Shown here piece after piece: positions 1 through 8,263 of a DNA stretch of 64,000 bases (positions are counted from its first letter, which is position 1; the number at the start of each line of letters is the position of its first letter). Made by a program: the position numbers and the translations under genes. The stretch spans positions 57,883-121,882 of the forward strand of contig NZ_JOBL01000100.1 of assembly GCF_000716335.1 (NCBI RefSeq). The letters run 5' to 3'. The notes beneath the pieces are model-generated. The model made no database searches. It was given only the letters and a program-made list of their open reading frames with translations, and had not been told where the DNA came from. The DNA is from Streptomyces sp. NRRL S-118 (GTDB lineage Bacteria > Actinomycetota > Actinomycetes > Streptomycetales > Streptomycetaceae).

Positions 1-188
1 AGCTGCGAGCAGTCGACCACCAGCCGTGATCGCCCCTTTTCGAGCGCGGCTTCCAGCGGTTCGCGCAGCAGGTCGGCGGTGTGGTGATCGAGCTCACCCA
101 CCGGCGTGACGACCTCGCTCCGGCCCTCCGTCCGGACCCCGACGCTGAGTCGGCCCTGATTCGCGCTGCCGACCGTCCCGCGGTCCAT
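1..188 (-). CDS. STAS-domain anti-sigma factor antagonist (partial)
   Basis: Only the first 62 codons are present; the gene runs off the left edge. The visible part contains VVTPVGELDHHTA (residues 26-38), a helix, and the strand LVVDC (56-60), which together form the start of a STAS fold of the SpoIIAA/RsbV/BldG type. Such proteins bind an anti-sigma kinase and so free a SigB-type sigma factor. The family's phosphorylated Ser/Thr lies beyond the edge and cannot be checked. The ATG at 188 has a purine-rich GAGGGG just upstream. The gene is divergent from a SigB/SigF-type sigma factor, its likely partner (inference). Confidence 0.82.
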   Translation of the reverse strand, partial: MDRGTVGSANQGRLSVGVRTEGRSEVVTPVGELDHHTADLLREPLEAALEKGRSRLVVDCSQ

Positions 189-330
189 GCCGCCCCTCTT
201 CGCCGATGCCGTTGAGTCGGTAGAACCCTACGCCTTCTCCCCACCGGTCGGTAGTCGGACTCCCCTGCAACCCAGACATATGGGACAATTGACACTTGCA
301 ACGATCCAGGAAGAGCGGGTAGGGCTAGTA

Positions 331-371
331 GGGACACCCATTCGCAGGGGACACCCGCCACAGGGACACCC
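331..371. repeat. three direct repeats of GGGACACCC upstream of the sigma gene
   Basis: The 9-mer GGGACACCC occurs at 331-339, 348-356 and 363-371, with start-to-start distances of 17 and 15. The array lies between the divergent STAS and sigma genes, about 90 bp before the sigma start. A GGGTAG (317-322) just upstream resembles the -10 of SigB-type promoters, so autoregulation is possible, but no convincing -35 was seen. A regulator-binding array is an inference from repetition and position only. Confidence 0.5.
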
Positions 372-458
372 CCGACACGGCCGGCTTCGGAGGCGCCGCA
401 CACCGCAGCGACGCAGATCGGCATCGGCGGCCTTATGCCGAGAACGATGGAGGAGACC

Positions 459-1376
459 ATGTCACCCCGGCTCGACGCAACGCGTACCCCCCTCGCGACG
501 TCGACAACTCCGCCCCACCACATCCCCTACGAGATCACCGGTACGCTCGGCGACCCGGCCGACCCCCTCGCCGGTCTCGGCCTCCCCGACATCCCCCCGT
601 ACGACGAGGTCGAACCGCTCGACGCGCGAGCGCTGTCCAAGACGCTCTTCGCCCGGCTCGAAGCGCTCGAGGAGGGCACGTACGAGTACGCGTACGTCCG
701 CAACACCCTCGTCGAGCTCAACCTCGCCCTGGTCAAGTTCGCCGCCTCCCGGTTCCGCTCCCGTAGCGAGCCGATGGAGGACATCGTCCAGGTCGGCACC
801 ATCGGCCTGATCAAGGCCATCGACCGGTTCGAGCTGGCCCGTGGCGTCGAGTTCCCCACCTTCGCGATGCCAACCATCATCGGCGAGATCAAGCGCTTCT
901 TCCGCGACACCTCCTGGTCCGTGCGCGTCCCGCGCCGGCTGCAGGAGCTGCGCCTCGACCTCGCCAAGGCCGGGGACGAGCTCGCCCAGGAGCTGGACCG
1001 CGCCCCGACCGTCGGTGAGCTCGCCGAGAAGCTCGGCATCACCAAGGAAGAGGTCGTCGAGGGCATGGCGGCGAGCAACGCGTACACCGCGAGCTCGCTG
1101 GACGCGCAGCCCGAGGAGGACGACACCGAGGGCGCTCTCGCCGACCGCATCGGCTACGAGGACAACGGCCTGGAGGGCATCGAGTACGTCGAGTCCCTCA
1201 AGCCGCTGATCGCCGCGCTGTCCGCCCGGGACCGCAAGATCCTCTCCCTGCGCTTCGTCGCCGGGATGACGCAGTCGGAGATCGGCGAGGAGCTCAACAT
1301 CTCGCAGATGCACGTCTCCCGGCTGCTCTCGCGCACCCTGGGCAAGCTCCGCAAGGGTCTGACCCTGGACGAGTGA
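459..1376 (+). CDS. RNA polymerase sigma factor, SigB/SigF/SigG family
   Basis: This 305-residue protein has the SigB/SigF layout. Region 2 contains LNLALVKFAASRF and QVGTIGLIKAIDRF, and region 2.4 runs through EFPTFAMPTIIGEIKRFFRD. Region 3 has RVPRRLQELR, and region 4 carries a helix-turn-helix (MTQSEIGEELNISQMHVSRL) near the C-terminus. It directs RNA polymerase to stress or differentiation promoters and is normally held by an anti-sigma kinase. The start at 459 has GGAGG at 449-453; ATGs at 435 and 447 are in frame but lack a site. In S. coelicolor, SigI is coded close to hutI, so an ortholog of sigI is plausible but not proven. A strong hairpin follows the stop. Confidence 0.93.
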   Translation: MSPRLDATRTPLATSTTPPHHIPYEITGTLGDPADPLAGLGLPDIPPYDEVEPLDARALSKTLFARLEALEEGTYEYAYVRNTLVELNLALVKFAASRFRSRSEPMEDIVQVGTIGLIKAIDRFELARGVEFPTFAMPTIIGEIKRFFRDTSWSVRVPRRLQELRLDLAKAGDELAQELDRAPTVGELAEKLGITKEEVVEGMAASNAYTASSLDAQPEEDDTEGALADRIGYEDNGLEGIEYVESLKPLIAALSARDRKILSLRFVAGMTQSEIGEELNISQMHVSRLLSRTLGKLRKGLTLDE

Positions 1377-1396
1377 CACCGCAGGTCCCCCTCCCC

Positions 1397-1431
1397 GGAA
1401 GGGCCCGTTCCGTCAAGGGATGGGCCCTTCC
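1397..1431 (+). terminator. hairpin terminator after the sigma gene
   Basis: The arms GGAAGGGCCC (1397-1406) and GGGCCCTTCC (1422-1431) are perfect inverted repeats separated by 15 nt, starting 20 nt after the sigma stop. There is no U-tract, as is common for Streptomyces terminators. Confidence 0.65.
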
Positions 1432-1492
1432 GCCGCCTTGACGGGATCGTCCCCATGGGGCGACATTGTCCCGGGGCTCAGGGGGGTATCAC

Positions 1493-2656
1493 ATGCGGTA
1501 CGCGGCTCTGGAAGAACGCATGCGCGCACGGCTCGGCAGAGAGTGCCTGTACGTGCCGTCGTGCCGGCTCGGGCTGTACCTGGCGCTGCGTCACTTCTGC
1601 CCGCCGGGCGGCCGGGTGCTCATGTCCCCGGTCAACGACGACGTCATCCTCTTCGTCGTCCTCGCCGCCGGGCTGCGCCCCGTCCAGGCGCCGCTGAAGC
1701 CGCACGACGCCTCCCTCGACGCCGCCGCCGTCCCCGAGGACGTGTGGCGCGGCCTGTGCGCCGTGCTCACCACCAATCTGTACGGCAACCCCGACCCGGC
1801 GCCGGAGCTGGCCGCCGCCTGCCGCGCGCGTGGCATCCCGCTGCTGGAGGACGCGGCGCACGCGATCGGCAGCGTGGTCGGCGGCCGGCCCGTCGGCACG
1901 TACGGCGACGCGTCCGTCTTCAGCCTCTCCAAGCACACCGGCGCCGGGACCGGCGGGTTCCTCGCCGTCCGCGACGCCGGCCTCCGCGACGAACTCGCCC
2001 TGGCGCGCGACGCGTTGCTCCACCCCGCCGGCCCCGGAGCCGAACTCGCCTACGCGGTACGGCCGTACGCCGAGGCGGCGGTGCGGGGGCTGCGGCTGGT
2101 GAGGGCCGCCCGGGCCACGCTGCGGGCACTGGGCCGGCAGGAGCGCGAGGGGATCCGGATGCCGCTGCGGCCGGCCGCGCTGGAACGGGCGGTGGCCGCC
2201 GCCCCCGCTCTCGTCCCCTTCCACCCGTGGGTACGGGTCGACCTGCACACGTACCGCCTCACCCCCGGACCCGCCCGGCTGCGGCGCACCGAGCGGCTCC
2301 TCGGGCGGCTGGACGCGACCCTGGCGGCCCACCGCGCCGGTACGGAGCAGCTCCTCGCGTCTCCCTGGGGCACCCCGCCGGCCGCGCTCCAGCCGCTGTT
2401 CCGCGTACCGCTGCTGGTCGCCGACCGGGACGCGGCCATCGCCGCCCTGGCCCGGGCCCGGCTGACCACCGGCTACCTCTACGACCCGCCCCTGGACGAC
2501 TACGCGGGTGCCGCCTTCTGCGACCCCTCGCCCGCCCCGGGCGCCGCCCGCTGGTTCGCCCGGCACGCGCTGCCCGCCGACCCGCTGCGGGCCGGCGCGG
2601 TGCTCGGCGTCCTGCGCGCGTCGGGCGCACGGCCCGCGGGCCGCCACGGTGGCTGA
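1493..2656 (+). CDS. DegT/DnrJ/EryC1/StrS-family PLP-dependent enzyme
   Basis: This 387-residue protein has the fold-type I features of sugar aminotransferases. It carries NLYGNP near 95-100, the cofactor aspartate in LLEDAAHAIGS (D120, H123) and the Schiff-base lysine in SVFSLSKHTGAGTGG (K147). Family members transaminate nucleotide-linked keto-sugars for glycans or antibiotics; the exact substrate is unknown here. ATG 1493 is chosen because AGGGGGG (1480-1486) sits 6 nt upstream; a longer in-frame extension lacks a site. Its stop overlaps the next gene's GTG by 8 nt, so both are probably co-translated as part of an exopolysaccharide locus. Confidence 0.85.
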   Translation: MRYAALEERMRARLGRECLYVPSCRLGLYLALRHFCPPGGRVLMSPVNDDVILFVVLAAGLRPVQAPLKPHDASLDAAAVPEDVWRGLCAVLTTNLYGNPDPAPELAAACRARGIPLLEDAAHAIGSVVGGRPVGTYGDASVFSLSKHTGAGTGGFLAVRDAGLRDELALARDALLHPAGPGAELAYAVRPYAEAAVRGLRLVRAARATLRALGRQEREGIRMPLRPAALERAVAAAPALVPFHPWVRVDLHTYRLTPGPARLRRTERLLGRLDATLAAHRAGTEQLLASPWGTPPAALQPLFRVPLLVADRDAAIAALARARLTTGYLYDPPLDDYAGAAFCDPSPAPGAARWFARHALPADPLRAGAVLGVLRASGARPAGRHGG

Positions 2657-4781
2657 CACCTCCGTCCGGCACGGCACCGCGCCGGCGGAGGACGCCGGGA
2701 GCGGAGCGCCGTCCAGCGGCGACTCGATGTTCCGCAACGCCTACGCGCTGATGCTGTCGACCGGGGTCTCCGCGGCGCTCGGCCTGGGGTTCTGGCTGGT
2801 CGCCGCCCGCTACTACACCGAGGAGGCCGTCGGGCAGGGCTCCGCCGCCATCGCCGCGATGCGGCTGCTCGCCTCCGTCACCGCCACCACGATGATCGGC
2901 GCGGTGGTGCGCTACGTGCCGCGGGCCGGACGCGCGACCGGGCCGCTGGTGTGGCGCGCGTACGCCGTCAGCTCCCTGGTGGTGGCGGCGGCCAGCGCGG
3001 CGTTCCTGGCCACGCTGGACCTGTGGGGACCGTCCTACGCGCCCCTGCGCGGGCTGCCCGCCGGGCTGTTCTTCACCGCGGCGTGCGTGGCCTGGGCCCT
3101 GCTCACGCTCCAGGACGGGGTGCTGACCGGGCTGCGCAAGGCGGTGTGGGTGCCGGTCGGCAACGCCGTCTTCTCGACGGCCAAGCTGCTCCTGCTGGTG
3201 GTGTGCGCCACCGCGCTGCCGGTGCTCGGCATCTTCGTCTCGTGGGCCGTCGCCATCGCCCTGTCCGTACTGCCGCTCGGCTGGCTGGTGTTCCGCCGGC
3301 TCATCCCCCGGCAAGCGGCCGCCGACCGGGACCGGGAGCCGCCGACCCTGCGGGAGATGGGGCGGTTCCTCGCCGGGGACTCGGTGGGCGCCCTGTTCAG
3401 CCTGGCGATGATCAACCTGCTGCCGGTGATGGTCGCCGTGCGCTTCGACGCCGCGCACAACGGCTTCTTCTACACCGCGTACACGGTCGGCGGGACGATG
3501 GAGTTCATGGCCATCAACATGGCCTCGTCGCTGACCGCGCACGCCTCGCACAGCCCGGAGTCCCTCGCCGGCGGGGTGCGGGGCGCGCTGCGCCGGATGG
3601 CGTTGCTGCTGGTGCCGGTGGTGCTGGTGCTGGTCCTCTTCGCGCCGTGGATCCTCCTGCCGTTCGGGGCCGCGTACGCCGAACACGGCACGCTGGTGCT
3701 GCGGTTGCTGGCAGCCGCCGCGCTGCCGCGCGTCGCGGTCGAGCTCTGGATCGGTGTGCTGCGGGTCCAGGGGCGCACCGGCATGCTCGCCGTCGTGCAG
3801 GGCGCGATGTGCGCGCTGGTGCTGGGCAGCGCGGCGGTGCTGACGGTGACGGCGGGGATCGCGGGGGCCGGGATCGCGATGCTCGCGTCCATGACGGTCA
3901 TGGCGCTGGTCTCGGTGCCGGGGCTGCGCGGGGCGCTGGCCGGCCGTGCGCCCCGCCCGCCGCGGTGGCGGCGGGACCGCGGGCCGGAGTACGGCACGCG
4001 CTGGGCCCGGGAGGCGGCGGAGCGGGCGGCCCGCCGGGAGGGGAGCCACGGCACGGAGTGGGCGCACCGGCCGGCGTATCCGCGGGTCGGACACGACACG
4101 GCGACGCCCGCGGTCGGGCTGCCGGTGTACGTACGGGCGCGGGCGCCGGCCGCGGTGGACGACGAGCGGTGGCCGGTCCGCTGGCTGTGGCTGCTGCTGG
4201 CGCTGGCCGCCGGGCTGTTCTGGGGACCGCTCGGCGGCGTCCGGCAGTCGGGGCGGGAGCGGCTGTCGGGCACCGTGTCCGGGGCCGAACTGGTGGCCGC
4301 GCTGCCCCCGGTGACGCTGACCGCGGGCATCCTCCTGGTCGTCGTGCACTGCGCGGCGCTCTCGCTGCGGCGGCCGCGGCCCGCGCTGACCGGTGCGGTC
4401 CTGCTGGTGACGGTCGCCGCCCTGCATTCGGCGCCGCTGCTGCTGGGCCTGCGGCCGGAGGCGGCGGGCGGGCCGTGGTCCGGGGCGCCGGCGCGGCTGC
4501 TCGCCGGGGTGGCGGGGCTGTCGGGGCCGCAGGGGGTGCTCGCCGTGGCGCCGTCGGTGCTCCAGGTGCTGTGCCTGGGCCTGGCGGCGGTGGCGCTGCG
4601 GGCGGCGGGCGCCGGCGGGCGGGAGGTGGCGGGCGCGGTGTGGGTGCTGGCGGTGGCGGGGTGGGCGGCGCAGGACGCGTTCGCGGCCGCTGCGGTGCCG
4701 GTGTTCCTGGGGTGGTGCGCGGCGGCCGCGGCGGCGCTCGTCGTCCGCCGCTACCGGGGCGGGAGCGGCTGCCGGAAGTAG
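2649..4781 (+). CDS. polysaccharide flippase (MATE/MOP, Wzx-like) with an extra C-terminal membrane domain
   Basis: This is a 710-residue polytopic membrane protein. Residues about 27-430 look like a Wzx/oligosaccharidyl-lipid flippase with about 12 hydrophobic segments and the early motif YYTEEAVGQGSAA. A basic hydrophilic linker spans about 435-505. A second block of roughly six or seven hydrophobic segments (about 512-705) is not part of the usual flippase length of around 420-500. The GTG start lies inside the upstream stop region (8-nt overlap), which fits translational coupling; ATG 2728 is an alternative. The role is inferred as export of a lipid-linked glycan. Its 3' end overlaps the convergent glycosidase gene by 31 bp. 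Confidence 0.82.
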   Translation: MADTSVRHGTAPAEDAGSGAPSSGDSMFRNAYALMLSTGVSAALGLGFWLVAARYYTEEAVGQGSAAIAAMRLLASVTATTMIGAVVRYVPRAGRATGPLVWRAYAVSSLVVAAASAAFLATLDLWGPSYAPLRGLPAGLFFTAACVAWALLTLQDGVLTGLRKAVWVPVGNAVFSTAKLLLLVVCATALPVLGIFVSWAVAIALSVLPLGWLVFRRLIPRQAAADRDREPPTLREMGRFLAGDSVGALFSLAMINLLPVMVAVRFDAAHNGFFYTAYTVGGTMEFMAINMASSLTAHASHSPESLAGGVRGALRRMALLLVPVVLVLVLFAPWILLPFGAAYAEHGTLVLRLLAAAALPRVAVELWIGVLRVQGRTGMLAVVQGAMCALVLGSAAVLTVTAGIAGAGIAMLASMTVMALVSVPGLRGALAGRAPRPPRWRRDRGPEYGTRWAREAAERAARREGSHGTEWAHRPAYPRVGHDTATPAVGLPVYVRARAPAAVDDERWPVRWLWLLLALAAGLFWGPLGGVRQSGRERLSGTVSGAELVAALPPVTLTAGILLVVVHCAALSLRRPRPALTGAVLLVTVAALHSAPLLLGLRPEAAGGPWSGAPARLLAGVAGLSGPQGVLAVAPSVLQVLCLGLAAVALRAAGAGGREVAGAVWVLAVAGWAAQDAFAAAAVPVFLGWCAAAAAALVVRRYRGGSGCRK

Positions 4782-5836
4782 TCGTCCTGCCCGGCGATCC
4801 GGTAGCCCTCGAGGCCCGGCCCGTCGTCGACGGTCAGGTCGCAGCCCTCGCCGGGGACCGGCCGGTTCCAGTGGACCAGCGCCTTGGCCTTCGGCAGCGT
4901 CGGCGCGACCCGCGGGATGTCGGCGTACCAGTCGCGCTGGCGCTGCGGGCGCGCCGGGTCGGGCGCGGTGGCGAACTCGGCGAGCATGAGCGGCTTGTCG
5001 CCGGAGATGTGGGCGCGCAGCCAGTCGTAGGAGGGCCGCTGGCTGCGGTCGAAGTCCAGCCAGGTGGTCGACCTGTGGCAGAGGTAGTAGTTGTACTGGT
5101 CCATGCCGATCCAGTCGACGTACGCGTCGCCCGGGTACAGCGCCTTCATCTGCCGGGCGTGGCCCAGGTAGCCGGAGACCGTCCACACCCACACCACGTT
5201 GTCCACGCCGAGCCGGGCGAAGCGGTCGTGCAGGTGGCGCCAGGCGGCGACGAACTCCTCGGGCGTGCCCGCGCCCTCCTTGATGCGGAAGTCGGTCTCC
5301 TGGTCGAAGGAGAGGAAGACGCGTTTGCCGTACGCCTTGATGCGGCGGGCCTGCGGATCGATGACGTCCTCGTCGTACGCGCCGGAGGCGATGTTCCTCC
5401 AACCGAGCTGCCGCTCGGTCCAGTTCGCGTGGTGGGGCTCGGTCCAGACGGTGGACTCCCAGGCGAGCATCAGCAGCCGCTCGCGACCGAGTTCCCGCTC
5501 GTCGGGGGTGAGGAGCTGTCCGTCGAGCTCCGTGCCGGACATGTCGTGGTAGTTGTAGACGAGGTCGAGCTTCCGGCCGATCCTGCGCTCGAACCCGTGG
5601 ACGGCGTCCGTGAGGGAGCCGTTGGCCGCGTACGGCACGTAGGCGCCCCACCAGGCCCCGCACGGGGGTTCCAGCAGCGCGGTCGGCGCGCACGGACCCC
5701 GCGGTGCGTCGCCGGAGGCACCGCCCGGCCGGGTGGCGGTCCATACACCGAGGCCGAGGAGCAGCGCCCCGACGACGGCGAGCACCAGCGCGGTGACCGG
5801 GCGGGGGCGGCGGCCGCCGGTGTGCCGCCCGCTCAT
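4751..5836 (-). CDS. membrane-anchored or secreted glycoside hydrolase, GH26-like
   Basis: The 361-residue product has a basic N-terminus and one hydrophobic segment (about 14-34), then an exported domain. A TIM-barrel signature is visible: FLSFDQE with E180 as candidate acid/base, the VDWIGMDQYNYY strand, and KPLMLAEF with E287 as candidate nucleophile. This spacing and sequence style match GH26-type beta-mannanase-like enzymes. A role in trimming or releasing the locus's own polysaccharide is inferred. The start overlaps the upstream small membrane protein gene by ATGA. Substrate is unknown, and loss of catalysis cannot be excluded. Confidence 0.75.
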   Translation of the reverse strand: MSGRHTGGRRPRPVTALVLAVVGALLLGLGVWTATRPGGASGDAPRGPCAPTALLEPPCGAWWGAYVPYAANGSLTDAVHGFERRIGRKLDLVYNYHDMSGTELDGQLLTPDERELGRERLLMLAWESTVWTEPHHANWTERQLGWRNIASGAYDEDVIDPQARRIKAYGKRVFLSFDQETDFRIKEGAGTPEEFVAAWRHLHDRFARLGVDNVVWVWTVSGYLGHARQMKALYPGDAYVDWIGMDQYNYYLCHRSTTWLDFDRSQRPSYDWLRAHISGDKPLMLAEFATAPDPARPQRQRDWYADIPRVAPTLPKAKALVHWNRPVPGEGCDLTVDDGPGLEGYRIAGQDDYFRQPLPPR

Positions 5837-6228
5837 CGGTCCGGTCCGTCGGGTCCGGCGCGTCCGGCGGCGCCGCGGGTGGCCGCGGGGAGCGGCACTC
5901 CGGGCAGGGCGGCCACCACCGTCGCGAAGGCGGCCAGCGGGACCAGGAACGCGGTCGCCGAGAACCCCTCCAGCAGGAACAGCGTGGTCGCGGTCAGCGT
6001 GGCCAGCGACAGGCTCACCGGCGCCGCCAGCGCCAGCGCCTCCAGCCGCGCCCCGGGCCGCAGCCCGCGCGGCTGCGGGTGCAGCAGGGCGAGGCCGGGC
6101 CCGAAGGCGACGAAGGCGAGGACCGGGATCCAGCGCAGGGGTGAGCCGCCCGGCAGGGCGGTGGCCGCCAGGGCGAGCCATCCAAAAGCCGCCAGGGCGG
6201 CTCTGTACCAGGTGCGGTTCCTCGGCAT
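5833..6228 (-). CDS. small integral membrane protein of the polysaccharide operon
   Basis: This is a 131-residue protein with four hydrophobic segments (about 10-25, 31-48, 60-80 and 85-107) and a hydrophilic tail rich in Gly, Arg and Pro. No family was recognised. The ATG at 6228 has a GGGAGG site a few nt upstream within the 13-nt gap after the preceding gene. Its stop overlaps the glycosidase start by ATGA. Such tight packing on both sides suggests a structural or accessory role in the same membrane glycan complex (inference). Confidence 0.75.
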   Translation of the reverse strand: MPRNRTWYRAALAAFGWLALAATALPGGSPLRWIPVLAFVAFGPGLALLHPQPRGLRPGARLEALALAAPVSLSLATLTATTLFLLEGFSATAFLVPLAAFATVVAALPGVPLPAATRGAAGRAGPDGPDR

Positions 6229-6241
6229 GGCGACCTCCCTG

Positions 6242-8116
6242 TCACCGGGGCACGTGGACGAGTACGAGTCCGTGCCTGCTCTCCTCCACCACGCGGAACA
6301 GCGGCGAAGCCTTGAGGCCGGCCACGAGGGTGTCGAAGCCGCCGGGCGGCAGGTAGCCCTCCCCGGTGACCGCCTCCTCCTGGGTCGGCGTGAGGATGAC
6401 GTACGCCCGGCGGCCCTCGGGGATGCCGCGCGCCAGGTAGCCCGCGGGGTCACGGAGCATGGCGAGGTTCTCCGGGATCTCCTGCTCGGTGAAGAACCAG
6501 CGCTCGTAGCGGTCGTAGCGGGTGTAGGCGCCGGGGAACGACCCCGTGGTGGCCAGGATCAGCGAGCCCGCCGGAGCCCGGTCGTAGGCGCGGGTCACGA
6601 GCGCGGTCTCGGCGGGCGGTGCGTAGTGCATGCCCTCCTTGCCGTAGTACGAGGGCAGGAACCCGGCCAGCAGCAGCGTCAGCGCGACGGGCAGGGCGAC
6701 CGCCGTGACCCGCCGGGCGGTCCGGGCGCCACGGCCGGCCGCCCCGGCGGCCGGCACCAGCGCGGCGGCGGCGAAGAAGGCCGTGCCGGGCAGGCCGAAC
6801 AGGTAGACGCGGAAGAGCATTTCGCCGCCGTAGTCGTTGACGGCGAACATCGGCACGGGCGCCGCGGCGGCCAGCAGCAGCGGCAGCGCGCTGCGCGCCA
6901 GCCGGCGGCGCAGCAGCACGGCCGTGCCGGCGAGCGCGGCGAGGAGGAGCACCACGGCGATGTTGGCCGTGCCGACCAGTTCCGGGCCGGGGCCCGTGGG
7001 CTCGCCGGCGTACCCGGCGCGGGAGTTTCCGAGGAGGTCGCCGGCCGAGTCGCGCAGGGTGCCCAGGGTCTCCAGGAACAGCACGCGCCCCATGGTCAGG
7101 TCCCAGGCCAGCATGAGCAGCCCGGCGACGACGAGCAGCCCGATGTTGCGGTAGCGGCGGGTGAGGCACAGGGTGAACAGCGTGGCGCACAGCATCACCG
7201 GGGTGAGCTGGTGCGAGGCGTTGACGGCGGCGATCAGCGGGGCGAGGACCAGGACGCAGACCGCGCGCTGCCGGGTGCCCGTGGGCGGCGGCACGGCCGC
7301 TGCCGCCGGGTCCAGCCATGCCCGGTCGCGCAGCGGCCCGGCGGACCCCGGCCGCACGAAGTGCCGTACGACGACGACGAGGACGGTGAGGTGCAGCAGG
7401 TACGAGAAGCCCTGCGGCGAGAGGTAGTCCTGGCCGACCCAGTTGGCCAGCTGGAAGACCCACACGCCCGTCCACACCAGCCGCCAGTCGTCGGTGAAGG
7501 TGCGGTAGAGCAGCGTCAGCACGGGCAGCGTGAGCACCCCGAGGGCGACGGGCGCCCAGTTGATGTAGGAGGCGGCCGCCTCCACGCCGACGGCGCGCAC
7601 CAGGGCCGCGTTGAGGGAGAAGAAGCCGGGCCACTGGTCGTACGCCGCCATGCCGCCCGACAGTTCGGTGTACGGGTGGACCGTGCCCTCGGCGAGCAGC
7701 CGGGTGATCACGGCGTCGTGCTTGGCGGCCCAGGCGTACCGCACCCCGTCGTACAGCACGGCCGGCGGCGCCTTGAGCGCCACCAGCAGGGCCACGCAGT
7801 ACGCCGCGGGCCACCGGGGCGCCGTCCCGGCGCGCCGCAGGGTGACGACGAACCCGGCCGTCAGGACGGCGAGCGCGGCGTAGTACGCCGCGGGGAAGCG
7901 GTCGAGCAGCCCGTGGTCGCCGATGTCGCGGAAGCCGGTGCGCGGCAGCGCGTACAGCCACAGGGCCGCCGCGACGAGCAGGGGCAGCCAGCTGAAGAGG
8001 GTCTGCAGCGGCCGTCCGCCGCTTCTCGCGGGCGGCGGCGCGCCCGCTTTGACGTCCGCCCCGTCACCGGCCGGCCGGGCGGCGGCCGGCGCGGGCACGC
8101 GGTGCTGCTGCTGCAC
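6242..8116 (-). CDS. large polytopic membrane protein, GT-C-like glycosyltransferase or polymerase candidate
   Basis: The roughly 624-residue protein has about 12 hydrophobic segments followed by a soluble C-terminal part (about 500-624). An acidic loop after the first helices (RDIGDHGLLDRFPAAYY) and long periplasmic loops (HPYTELSGGMAAYDQWPGFF) resemble GT-C or O-antigen-ligase/polymerase-type enzymes, but no diagnostic motif was assigned. GTG 8116 is chosen because GGGGGGAG lies about 7 nt upstream; ATG 8137 in the same frame has a poor site. It precedes the small membrane protein by 13 nt, so they share an operon. In this locus it is the best candidate for glycan polymerisation or lipid-linked sugar transfer (inference). 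Confidence 0.72.
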   Translation of the reverse strand: MQQQHRVPAPAAARPAGDGADVKAGAPPPARSGGRPLQTLFSWLPLLVAAALWLYALPRTGFRDIGDHGLLDRFPAAYYAALAVLTAGFVVTLRRAGTAPRWPAAYCVALLVALKAPPAVLYDGVRYAWAAKHDAVITRLLAEGTVHPYTELSGGMAAYDQWPGFFSLNAALVRAVGVEAAASYINWAPVALGVLTLPVLTLLYRTFTDDWRLVWTGVWVFQLANWVGQDYLSPQGFSYLLHLTVLVVVVRHFVRPGSAGPLRDRAWLDPAAAAVPPPTGTRQRAVCVLVLAPLIAAVNASHQLTPVMLCATLFTLCLTRRYRNIGLLVVAGLLMLAWDLTMGRVLFLETLGTLRDSAGDLLGNSRAGYAGEPTGPGPELVGTANIAVVLLLAALAGTAVLLRRRLARSALPLLLAAAAPVPMFAVNDYGGEMLFRVYLFGLPGTAFFAAAALVPAAGAAGRGARTARRVTAVALPVALTLLLAGFLPSYYGKEGMHYAPPAETALVTRAYDRAPAGSLILATTGSFPGAYTRYDRYERWFFTEQEIPENLAMLRDPAGYLARGIPEGRRAYVILTPTQEEAVTGEGYLPPGGFDTLVAGLKASPLFRVVEESRHGLVLVHVPR

Positions 8117-8203
8117 TGTGCCACTCCCCCCACGCATGTGGCCGCTTCAGCGAAGGACGGGAACGTTCTCCGGGTCCGGGCGGCTCTCGTACGAAATCGT
8201 CTG

Positions 8204-8263
8204 TCGTGGATCAGCTCGTGGTGACGCCGGTGGTCCGGCCGGTGGTCCGGCTCGTGGATCAGC
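8204..8263. repeat. direct repeats at the 3' end of the deacetylase gene
   Basis: TCGTGGATCAGC occurs at 8252-8263, where it includes the stop codon of the minus-strand deacetylase gene, and again at 8204-8215 (offset 48). Between them GGTGGTCCGGC is repeated in tandem at 8229-8239 and 8241-8251 (period 12). The block looks like a small local duplication just past the stop. Confidence 0.6.

Noticed and set aside
2259..5744. Very long open frames on the opposite strand to the sugar-locus genes, also around 2951-8224
   Set aside because: They have no plausible starts or domains and follow the high GC at third positions of the real genes; their protein sequences are Arg/Pro/Ala-rich, as shadows are.
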